Assembly: GCF_900112395.1 (NCBI RefSeq)
Contig: NZ_FOLN01000003.1
Span: 186,001-250,000 of the forward strand
DNA from: Algibacter lectus
Lineage (GTDB): Bacteria; Bacteroidota; Bacteroidia; Flavobacteriales; Flavobacteriaceae
Direction of reading: 5' to 3'
DNA: 64,000 nt
Shown here: positions 17,789 to 25,794 of the stretch, piece after piece
How positions within the stretch are numbered: position 1 is the stretch's first letter
How the letters are laid out: the number at the start of each line of letters is the position of its first letter
The notes under the pieces: model-generated
What the model was told of the DNA's origin: nothing
The model's input: the letters and a program-made list of their open reading frames with translations, nothing else
Database searches by the model: none
Made by a program: the position numbers and the translations under genes

Positions 17789-18916
17789 ATGGACATAACA
17801 GAATATTTTAATCTAGTCTTTACAGATTATACACTTAGAACCATAACGCTTGGTACGGCCATTCTTGGCGCTGTTACCGGGATGCTTGGTAGCTTTGCAG
17901 TTTTAAGAAAACAGAGTCTTTTGGGCGATGCTATTTCGCATGCGGCTTTGCCAGGTATTGCGATTGCCTTTTTAATTACAGGTGCAAAGGATAGTAATGT
18001 GTTGCTTTTAGGGGCTTTGGTTAGTGGACTTTTAGGAACGTTTTGGATTAGAAGTATTATCAAGAAAACACATTTAAAATCTGATACCGCTTTAGGCTTA
18101 ATTTTATCTTTGTTTTTTGGTTTCGGTATGTTGCTTTTAACTTTTATTCAAAAACAACCTAATGCTAATCAGGCTGGTTTAGATAAGTATCTATTTGGTC
18201 AGGCAGCAACTTTAGTGGAGAGCGATGTTTGGTTAATGGCTATTGTAACCGGTGTGTGTTTATTTGTTTTATTACTTTTTTGGAAAGAGTTTAAAATACT
18301 GCTTTTCGATGCCGATTACACTAAAACACTTGGTTTTAATACCAAATTTATTGATATATTAATTACAACTTTTATTGTTTTAGCAATTGTTTTAGGCTTG
18401 CAAACGGTTGGTGTTGTACTTATGAGTGCTATGCTTTTAGCGCCTGCTGCTGCTGCACGCCAATGGACAAATAGCTTAGGGCTTATGGTTTTTTTAGCCG
18501 CTATTTTTGGTGCTTTTTCAGGAGTTTTTGGAACAGCTATTAGTTCTAGTCAAAACAATTTATCTACAGGGCCAGTTATTGTTATTGTTGCTGGTGTTTT
18601 TGTTTTGGTGTCGTTTATATTTTCGCCAAGTCGTGGATTGCTTTTTAAACAAATTCGATTTATTAAAAACCGTCGAGATTTAGAGCTGCATAAAACTTTA
18701 GCTTTCATGTTTCATATCGCGGAAACGCATGATAATATCTCTCATCCGCATACCATTAAAATTTTAAATAATTTTCAAGGTTATACAAAAGGAACGCTCC
18801 AGAAATTAGTCGATAAACATTACGTTACCCTTAAAGGAAAAAAATGGAGCTTAACGGAAGAAGGATATAAAACAGCATCCAATTTGTATAATCAACAAAA
18901 CGATAATGATGAGTAA
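17789..18916 (+). CDS. Metal ABC transporter permease with C-terminal winged-helix tail (first)
   Basis: This ABC-3 family membrane permease has about eight hydrophobic segments between residues 15 and 285, including the coupling region LGDAISHAALPGIAIAF. A cytosolic tail of about 80 residues follows (RDLELHKTLAFMFH to EEGYKTASNLYN). The tail resembles a winged helix like that of DtxR-type regulators, with YTKGTLQKLVDKHYVTLKGKKWSLTEEG. It overlaps the next permease by 11 bases. The tail makes it longer (375 aa) than the usual 280-aa permease. Confidence 0.9.
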   Translation: MDITEYFNLVFTDYTLRTITLGTAILGAVTGMLGSFAVLRKQSLLGDAISHAALPGIAIAFLITGAKDSNVLLLGALVSGLLGTFWIRSIIKKTHLKSDTALGLILSLFFGFGMLLLTFIQKQPNANQAGLDKYLFGQAATLVESDVWLMAIVTGVCLFVLLLFWKEFKILLFDADYTKTLGFNTKFIDILITTFIVLAIVLGLQTVGVVLMSAMLLAPAAAARQWTNSLGLMVFLAAIFGAFSGVFGTAISSSQNNLSTGPVIVIVAGVFVLVSFIFSPSRGLLFKQIRFIKNRRDLELHKTLAFMFHIAETHDNISHPHTIKILNNFQGYTKGTLQKLVDKHYVTLKGKKWSLTEEGYKTASNLYNQQNDNDE

Positions 18917-20069
18917 CGCACAAATTGAAATACAGCTTATTGCTAGTTTGGTTGCCATTGCATGTGCCATTCCTGGTACATTTTTGGTGCTTAGAAAAAT
19001 GGCGATGATTAGCGATGCTATTAGTCATTCTATTTTACCAGGAATTGTTGTTGGCTTTTTTATTACGCAAGATTTAAATTCACCGTTACTTATATTATTG
19101 GCGGCTTTAACAGGTATTATTACAGTTGTTTTGGTAGAGTATATCCAAAAAACTGGGTTAGTAAAAGAAGATACTGCTATTGGTTTAGTGTTCCCTATTT
19201 TGTTTAGTATCGGTGTTATTATGATTGCTAAAAACGCTAACGATGTCCATTTAGATATCGATGCCGTTTTACTTGGGGAACTTGCCTTTACGCCTTTTGA
19301 TAGATTTATAGTTTCGGGTGTTGATGTTGGACCAAAATCTTTATGGGTTATTGGTGTTATTCTGTTAATAACCATTGCTTTGTTGGTTGCTTTTTTCAAA
19401 GAATTAAAAGTAAGCACCTTTGATGCTGGTTTAGCGGCTTCGTTAGGGTTTTCTCCGGCAGTTATACATTATGGATTAATGACGGTATCGTCTATAACTA
19501 CAGTTGGTGCTTTCGATGCTGTTGGAGCTATTTTGGTGGTTGCTCTCATGATTTCTCCTGCGGCTACAGCTTATTTACTGACGAATAATTTAAAACGAAT
19601 GCTTGTTTTAGCCATTTGCTTTGGTGTATTTAGTGCGATTTCTGGATATTGGTTAGCGCATTTTCTCGATGCTTCCATTGCAGGATCTATAACAACCATG
19701 CTCGGTTTGTTGTTTTTGGCTGTTTATTTGTTTGCGCCAAGTAAAGGTGTTATTGCTGTCATTTATAGAGAAAAGCAACAGCGTACAGAAGTATCGTTAT
19801 TAACATTTCTTCTTCATTTAAAAAACCATACAGAAGAGCGCGAACGCCATGTAAATCACCTTAACGAACATATTAATTGGCAAAAAGTGCGTTCTAAAAC
19901 GGTATTAGATTTGGCGCTTAAAAACAATATGATTCAGTTTGAAAAAAACATTGTGTCTTTAACGGAAAAAGGCGATGCTTTTACATCTAAAGCAATTGAT
20001 TATATTATCACTAATGAAGATGCTCAAATTGAAGATATGAAAGATGATTTCTTCTTGTTTAGAGGATAA
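18906..20069 (+). CDS. Metal ABC transporter permease with C-terminal winged-helix tail (second)
   Basis: This is a second ABC-3 permease that should pair with the first as a heterodimer. The membrane region includes MISDAISHSILPGIVVGFF and several further hydrophobic helices up to about residue 285. A tail of about 100 residues then carries a winged-helix-like pattern (LTFLLHLKNH, VRSKTVLDLALKNNMIQFEKN, VSLTEKGDAFTSKAIDYI) and ends with acidic residues. The start overlaps the previous gene, indicating coupled translation. Confidence 0.9.
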   Translation: MMSNAQIEIQLIASLVAIACAIPGTFLVLRKMAMISDAISHSILPGIVVGFFITQDLNSPLLILLAALTGIITVVLVEYIQKTGLVKEDTAIGLVFPILFSIGVIMIAKNANDVHLDIDAVLLGELAFTPFDRFIVSGVDVGPKSLWVIGVILLITIALLVAFFKELKVSTFDAGLAASLGFSPAVIHYGLMTVSSITTVGAFDAVGAILVVALMISPAATAYLLTNNLKRMLVLAICFGVFSAISGYWLAHFLDASIAGSITTMLGLLFLAVYLFAPSKGVIAVIYREKQQRTEVSLLTFLLHLKNHTEERERHVNHLNEHINWQKVRSKTVLDLALKNNMIQFEKNIVSLTEKGDAFTSKAIDYIITNEDAQIEDMKDDFFLFRG

Positions 20070-20084
20070 ATAAACTTTGATGCC

Positions 20085-20444
20085 ATGGCAAAACACAACG
20101 AACTCGGTAAAAAAGGAGAGCAGTTAGCTGTCGATTTTCTGTTGAAAAACGGATACGCTATTGTGGCGCGTAATTACCGATACCAAAAGGCAGAAGTTGA
20201 TATTATTGCGAAAAAAGAAGATGTTCTGGCGGTTGTAGAAGTTAAAACAAGATCTACTAATAACTTCGGAAATCCTCAAGATTTTGTAAAACCAAAACAA
20301 ATTCAACGTTTAGTAAAAGCTATTGATGCGTACGTGATTGCAAACGATCTCGATGTAGAAGTTCGTTTTGATGTTGTTGCTATTGTAAAGCAAGGAAAAG
20401 ATTTTAGTATTGAGCACTTAGAAGGTGCTTTTTACCACTTTTAA
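20085..20444 (+). CDS. YraN/UPF0102 family nuclease-like protein
   Basis: This 119-aa protein has the restriction-endonuclease-like fold of the UPF0102 family. The active-site-like residues occur in LGKKGEQLAVDFL, KAEVDIIAKKED and LAVVEVKTRS (E, D, E-x-K). The start at 20085 follows the second permease by 15 bases, so it may share a transcript, although the function is unlikely to be linked. Its biochemical role is not established for the family. Confidence 0.88.
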   Translation: MAKHNELGKKGEQLAVDFLLKNGYAIVARNYRYQKAEVDIIAKKEDVLAVVEVKTRSTNNFGNPQDFVKPKQIQRLVKAIDAYVIANDLDVEVRFDVVAIVKQGKDFSIEHLEGAFYHF

Positions 20445-20452
20445 AAGCTGAT

Positions 20453-21796
20453 TTATTCTTCCTTAGCTTCTTCTTCAAAAAAGGCTTTTAAAGCTTTAAA
20501 ATCTTCCGGTTTTGAAATGAATTTTTTGTCTTTATCTAAAATGAAATATGTTGGTGTCGATGTTACGCCATAATCGTTTCCAATTTTATTTTCCCAACGG
20601 CCTTCACCATAAACATGAATAAAGCTAGTGTAAGTATAGGTTAGGTCTTTCCATTTGTATGGATCGTCTTCTAAGCCTACAGCAATTACTTTTACGTCAC
20701 CTTTTTCTAGAGTATTTACGAAGCTGTGTAATTGAGGAATTTCATCTAAACAATGCGAGCATGTGCTACTCCAGAAAACTACAATGTATTTTTGTGCTAC
20801 GTTTAGTGCGCTTAATTGTGTTTTAACTAAGGTTTTATCTTTTTTGATTTCTAATTCGAAATCTGGTGCTTTTCTACCTATTGATGTGTTTTTAAATAGA
20901 GTTAATCCATCGATTAAATCTTTATCATTTAACGATTTTGCAACCGGCATTAAATACTTGTCTGAAATATAGTTAGCAACCGACTCAAAACCTAAGTCTG
21001 CCATTTGTTGCCATAAATCGACTAATAAAATACGTTTTACGCCTTGTGGTGTTGTTTTTAGAACGTCATGAAAAACATCAATGTTATTCTTGTAAACTGT
21101 AGCTTCATCTTCAATGTCAGAAGACATTCCAAAAACATAATTCAGCATTTTTTCTTCTAAAAAATTAGAGCTCTGTAATGCTTTGCTGTTAAAATCTATA
21201 TGGTCGAAATAGTGCAGTCTTAAGTTGTTTATATACGTTTTTAGATCTTCAAAATCGGTTGGGATATAAGGTTTATTGGCCTTTATAAAATCTAAAGCCA
21301 TCATGCCTTTCGCAGCTTTTTCGAAGTTTTCTTGTGTTTCTTGTTGTGTTTTAAAGATTGACTTTAAAGCTTTGGTGTTTTTACTTTCTTCTCTAAAATA
21401 ATTTCCAATACTTTGCGTAACCATAGACATGCTATTGGTGTACGATGTTAATAACTTATTCTCGGCAGATTTTTTGAAAGTAACACCAGTTTCAGAGTTA
21501 AAGGTTAATTCAATATCTTCTTTACCGTTATAAATAATGTCGAAATTATAATCTTCTTGCGGTATAGCGTAAACCACACGATACATACCTTTTGTTCTTG
21601 TAGAGTCAAGTTGAAACTCAAAACCTCCCGTTTCTTTATTTATTTCGGTGTTCGAAATATATTCCGATAAGGTTGGAGTTACCTTATAGAGTAGAGCAAA
21701 ATTGTATTCTTTGGCAGGGGAAAACGTGCCTTTAATGCTGTGTTGTGCTAATAAAATACTTGGTATGAGGGTAAAAAGAAATAATAAGCGTTTCAC
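20453..21796 (-). CDS. Secreted TlpA-like thioredoxin-fold protein
   Basis: The 447-aa protein has a signal peptide (MKRLLFLFTLIPSILLAQ), an N-terminal DUF4369-like region (about 20-110), a helical middle, and a C-terminal thioredoxin/TlpA domain from about residue 305. The active site is FWSSTCSHC with C346 and C349, and the cis-Pro region is GVTSTPTYFILD. It is predicted to be a periplasmic thiol-disulfide oxidoreductase. It converges with yraN and lies 69 bases downstream of mfd on the same strand. Confidence 0.85.
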   Translation of the reverse strand: MKRLLFLFTLIPSILLAQHSIKGTFSPAKEYNFALLYKVTPTLSEYISNTEINKETGGFEFQLDSTRTKGMYRVVYAIPQEDYNFDIIYNGKEDIELTFNSETGVTFKKSAENKLLTSYTNSMSMVTQSIGNYFREESKNTKALKSIFKTQQETQENFEKAAKGMMALDFIKANKPYIPTDFEDLKTYINNLRLHYFDHIDFNSKALQSSNFLEEKMLNYVFGMSSDIEDEATVYKNNIDVFHDVLKTTPQGVKRILLVDLWQQMADLGFESVANYISDKYLMPVAKSLNDKDLIDGLTLFKNTSIGRKAPDFELEIKKDKTLVKTQLSALNVAQKYIVVFWSSTCSHCLDEIPQLHSFVNTLEKGDVKVIAVGLEDDPYKWKDLTYTYTSFIHVYGEGRWENKIGNDYGVTSTPTYFILDKDKKFISKPEDFKALKAFFEEEAKEE

Positions 21797-21865
21797 GGTT
21801 TTGGATGTATTTGTTTTCTTCTAATTGAAGATATAATATGTTTTTTATTTAAAATGAAACAAGAA

Positions 21866-24800
21866 TTAAGCCACAATAGGTTGTAAAGCGCTTAGTGCTT
21901 GTTTTACTGTTTTTATTTTATCGAAAGTTAGCATTAACCTTAATCCGTTTCGAGTTTGTTTTTCTTTCATTTTACATGCGCCTGGATTTTTTTGAACAAA
22001 CTGTAAAACTTTAGTGAAACCAGAACTTTGGTAAAAGTTACTTTGTTGGTCGTTAATGAAATAACCAATAAGTTTACCTTGTTTCATCACTACTTTTTCG
22101 AAACCAATTTTGGTTGCTAACCACTTTATTTGGACACTATTTAATAAATCGGTCACTTGTATTGGTAATTCTCCAAAACGATCGACTAATTCTGTTTCAA
22201 AAGTATGCAATTCATCGTCGGTTTTCAAATTATTTAGCTGTGTATATAAGCTTAATCTTTCTGCGATGTTATTTACATAATCGTCTGGGAAAAGTAGTTC
22301 GAAATCGGTGTCGATGGTAACATCTTTAACATAAACACGATCTTCTTCTGGTTCATCGTATAGATCTTTAAATTCGTTTTCTTTAAGTTCTTCTATGGCT
22401 TCGCTTAATATTTTTTGATAGGTATCAAACCCAATTTCATTTATAAAACCACTTTGTTCGCCACCTAATAAATCTCCGGCACCACGAATTTCTAAATCTT
22501 TCATGGCAATATTAAATCCGCTACCAAGCTCCGTAAATTGTTCTAGTGCGGTAATGCGTTTTCTGGCATCGTCGGTCATGGCAGAATATTCTGGTGTAAT
22601 AAAATAGCAAAAGGCTTTCTTGTTACTTCGCCCAACACGACCACGCATTTGGTGTAAATCACTTAAGCCAAAATTATTGGCATTGTTTATAAAAATGGTA
22701 TTGGCATTTGGTACATCTAAACCACTTTCAATAATAGTTGTACTTACCAAAACATCAAACTCGCCATCCATAAAAGATAGCATAAGTTGTTCTAGTTTTT
22801 TACCATCTAGTTGCCCGTGACCAATACCAATTTTAGCATCTGGAACTAAACGCTGAATAAGGCCAGCAACTTCTTTTATATTTTCTATTCTATTATGAAT
22901 GAAGAAAATTTGTCCACCACGTTCAATTTCATAACTCACCGCATCACGAATATCTTCTTCGTTAAAACGAATAACATGACTTTCTATAGGATATCGGTTT
23001 GGTGGTGGTGTTGTAATAACTGATAAATCTCGGGCAGCCATTAAGCTAAATTGTAACGTACGAGGTATAGGTGTTGCGGTTAATGTTAATACATCAACAT
23101 TGTCTTTTAATGTTTTTAGTTTTTCTTTTACAGCAACTCCAAATTTTTGTTCTTCATCTACAATTAATAAACCAAGATCTTTAAATTTTACATTTTTATT
23201 TACAAGTTGGTGTGTGCCAATAATGATGTCTACATTACCTTTTTCTAAACCTTCTAGAGTGGTGCGTTTTTCTTTTGCTGTTCTAAAACGGTTAACATAA
23301 TCTACCGTTACAGGGAAGTCTTTTAAGCGCTCACGAAATGTTTTGGCATGTTGATATGCTAAAATGGTTGTTGGTACTAAAACAGCGACTTGTTTGCCGT
23401 TGTCTACGGCTTTAAAAGCGGCACGAATAGCAACTTCGGTTTTACCAAAACCAACATCACCACATACTAAACGATCCATTGGACGTTCACTTTCCATATC
23501 GACCTTTATATCAGCGGTAGCACTACTTTGGTCTGGCGTATCTTCATAAATAAAAGAAGCTTCCAATTCATGTTGCATATAACTATCAGGATTGTATTGA
23601 TAGCCTTTTTCTGTTTTTCGCTTAGCGTAAAGTTTTATTAAGTTGAAAGCAACGTGCTTAACACGTGCTTTGGTTTTTTGTTTTAAGGTTTTCCAGGCTG
23701 TGCTGCCTAGTTTGTAAATTTTAGGCGGTTTTCCGTCTTTACCGTTAAACTTGGTGATTTTATGTAGGGAATGGATGCTTAAGTAAAGGACATCGCGCTC
23801 TCCATAAACCAATTTAATGGCTTCTTGTTTTTTGCCTTCAACATCAATTTTTTGAAGTCCACCAAAACGTCCAATACCATGGTCTATATGTGTTACATAA
23901 TCGCCAATATCTAGGTTTGTAAGTTCTTTTAAAGTAATGGCTTGTTTTTTAGCATAACCATTTTTTACGTTGAATTTATGGTAACGTTCAAAAATTTGAT
24001 GGTCTGTATAACAAACTATTTTGGTGTCGTGATCTATGAAGCCTTGGTGCAGTGAAAGTACAATAGTTTGGTAAGATACTTCGCCTTCAACATCGTCAAA
24101 AATATCATGAAAACGCTTAGCTTGTTGCTCGCTTACACAGGCAATGTAGTTTGTGTAACCCTTGTTGTGGTTGCTGTTTAAATCTTCAATTAATAAATCG
24201 AATTTTTTATTAAAAGATGGTTGCGGTGTGGTTTTGAATTCTACTTTTTGTACAACGCTACCAATTTTCGTCATTATAGACGTGCTACCAAATTCAATAA
24301 TAGAAAAATCGAGTAATTGCTTTTTTAATAAGGTTGAATTGCAAAAAAGTTCATTTGGTTGGGCTTGTTTTATTTCCGAAGATAAATTTTTATAAGCAAT
24401 TTCTGCTTTGTTGTAAAAATCATCAATTCTCGAAAAAATTAAGTCCGCATTTTTTAAGCAAACTACTGTTTTTTGTGCAATGTATTTAAGGAAGCTTTGG
24501 CGTTTTTCTTCTAGAAGTTTATTGGCAACGTTTGGGATAACGTTTATCTTTTTTATTTGATCTATGGAAAGCTGTGTTTCCACATCAAAGGTTCTAATGC
24601 TATCTACTTCGTCCCCAAAAAACTCAATACGATAAGGCTCATCATTAGAAAACGAAAATACATCAATAATACCACCACGTACCGAGAATTCTCCAGGTTC
24701 GGTAACAAAGTCAACACGTTTAAATTGATATTCAAAAAGAACTTCGTTTACAAAATTGATTGATAAATTATCGTTTACTGCTACTTTTAAAGTATTGCGT

Positions 24801-25216
24801 TCTAGCTCTTTTCTGGTAACTACTTGCTCAAAGAGGGCATCGGGATAAGTAACAATTATGGCTGGTTTTTTTTGCGAGTTTATACGGTTTAAAACTTCGG
24901 CACGTAAAAGTACGTTGGCGTTATCGGTTTCTTCTATTTCGTAGGGTCTGCGATAGCTTCCAGGGTAGAATAGTACGTCTTTATCATTGCAAAGTTGCTC
25001 TAAATCGTTTAGATAAAAAGCGGCTTCTTCTTTATCATCAAAAACAATAAGAAAAGGTTTGTCCGATTCCTTGAAAATACTTGATATTATAAAAGATAGC
25101 GAAGAGCCAACTAAGCCGGTAAGGTGTATTTTATTTTCGCTTTTGGCAACAGCATTTTGCAGATTCTGCTTTTGCAAAGTCTGTAAATATGTTTGCGAGA
25201 GGATAGATTTACTCAC
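21866..25216 (-). CDS. mfd: Transcription-repair coupling factor Mfd
   Basis: Mfd removes RNA polymerase stalled at DNA damage and recruits UvrA. The 1116-aa protein has an N-terminal UvrB-like module (SLSFIISSIF through EPGEFSVRGGIIDVFSF), a polymerase-interacting domain (LDIGDYVTHIDHGIGRFGGL), and superfamily-2 helicase motifs. Those are Walker A GDVGFGKTE, DEEQKFG, LTATPIPRTL and QMRGRVGRS. The C-terminal TRCF domain begins near FELLFPDDYV. Gene length and order of motifs are intact. Confidence 0.97.
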   Translation of the reverse strand: MSKSILSQTYLQTLQKQNLQNAVAKSENKIHLTGLVGSSLSFIISSIFKESDKPFLIVFDDKEEAAFYLNDLEQLCNDKDVLFYPGSYRRPYEIEETDNANVLLRAEVLNRINSQKKPAIIVTYPDALFEQVVTRKELERNTLKVAVNDNLSINFVNEVLFEYQFKRVDFVTEPGEFSVRGGIIDVFSFSNDEPYRIEFFGDEVDSIRTFDVETQLSIDQIKKINVIPNVANKLLEEKRQSFLKYIAQKTVVCLKNADLIFSRIDDFYNKAEIAYKNLSSEIKQAQPNELFCNSTLLKKQLLDFSIIEFGSTSIMTKIGSVVQKVEFKTTPQPSFNKKFDLLIEDLNSNHNKGYTNYIACVSEQQAKRFHDIFDDVEGEVSYQTIVLSLHQGFIDHDTKIVCYTDHQIFERYHKFNVKNGYAKKQAITLKELTNLDIGDYVTHIDHGIGRFGGLQKIDVEGKKQEAIKLVYGERDVLYLSIHSLHKITKFNGKDGKPPKIYKLGSTAWKTLKQKTKARVKHVAFNLIKLYAKRKTEKGYQYNPDSYMQHELEASFIYEDTPDQSSATADIKVDMESERPMDRLVCGDVGFGKTEVAIRAAFKAVDNGKQVAVLVPTTILAYQHAKTFRERLKDFPVTVDYVNRFRTAKEKRTTLEGLEKGNVDIIIGTHQLVNKNVKFKDLGLLIVDEEQKFGVAVKEKLKTLKDNVDVLTLTATPIPRTLQFSLMAARDLSVITTPPPNRYPIESHVIRFNEEDIRDAVSYEIERGGQIFFIHNRIENIKEVAGLIQRLVPDAKIGIGHGQLDGKKLEQLMLSFMDGEFDVLVSTTIIESGLDVPNANTIFINNANNFGLSDLHQMRGRVGRSNKKAFCYFITPEYSAMTDDARKRITALEQFTELGSGFNIAMKDLEIRGAGDLLGGEQSGFINEIGFDTYQKILSEAIEELKENEFKDLYDEPEEDRVYVKDVTIDTDFELLFPDDYVNNIAERLSLYTQLNNLKTDDELHTFETELVDRFGELPIQVTDLLNSVQIKWLATKIGFEKVVMKQGKLIGYFINDQQSNFYQSSGFTKVLQFVQKNPGACKMKEKQTRNGLRLMLTFDKIKTVKQALSALQPIVA

Positions 25217-25387
25217 GTAATTAGGGTTTTACGAGTGCAAAGATAAGTTTTAAAATGTTTTTAAAATGAGACTCTTTTGTATTTTTTAATGAAATCTCTA
25301 GAAAGTTAAGAGCATATTGAGTAATTTGCATTTTTTATCTGAATAAGATGAGAATTTTTAAAAAAAAGAAATAGCAAAAAACTCTCA

Positions 25388-25789
25388 ATGGTCCCTTACC
25401 AATCTACCTTACTTATCGATGATGATAAGTTTACTAATTTTTATAACGAAAAAATAGTAAAAAAACATAATACATTTAATTCTATACAGTCTGTAAATAG
25501 TGGCGCTGATGCGTTGGTTTATCTACAAAAAGCGATGGAGGGTTTAGTTAAAAAACCAGAGGTTATTTTTCTTGATATTAATATGCCGGCCATGAATGGT
25601 TGGGAGTTTATAGAAGAATATAGTAAGCTAGATAAAGAATTTACATCTAGTATTAAAATTATTATGTTAACCACGTCATCCAACCCGAATGATCAAGAAA
25701 AAGCAAAGGCTTCTTGCTTTATAGATGGTTATATAAACAAACCATTGTCTGTAACTCTTTTAGATGAAGCTTTGAATTTTGAGAAGTAG
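25388..25789 (+). CDS. Single-domain response regulator
   Basis: This 133-aa receiver domain has no output domain. The acidic pair is D11-D12 (LLIDDD), the phosphoacceptor is D63 in FLDINMPAMNGWEF, the conserved Thr lies in IIMLTTSS, and the Lys is K118 in YINKPLS. It stops 5 bases before the TonB receptor gene, which in turn is followed by a histidine kinase, so the three probably form one operon and one pathway. Confidence 0.92.
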   Translation: MVPYQSTLLIDDDKFTNFYNEKIVKKHNTFNSIQSVNSGADALVYLQKAMEGLVKKPEVIFLDINMPAMNGWEFIEEYSKLDKEFTSSIKIIMLTTSSNPNDQEKAKASCFIDGYINKPLSVTLLDEALNFEK

Positions 25790-25794
25790 TCCAC

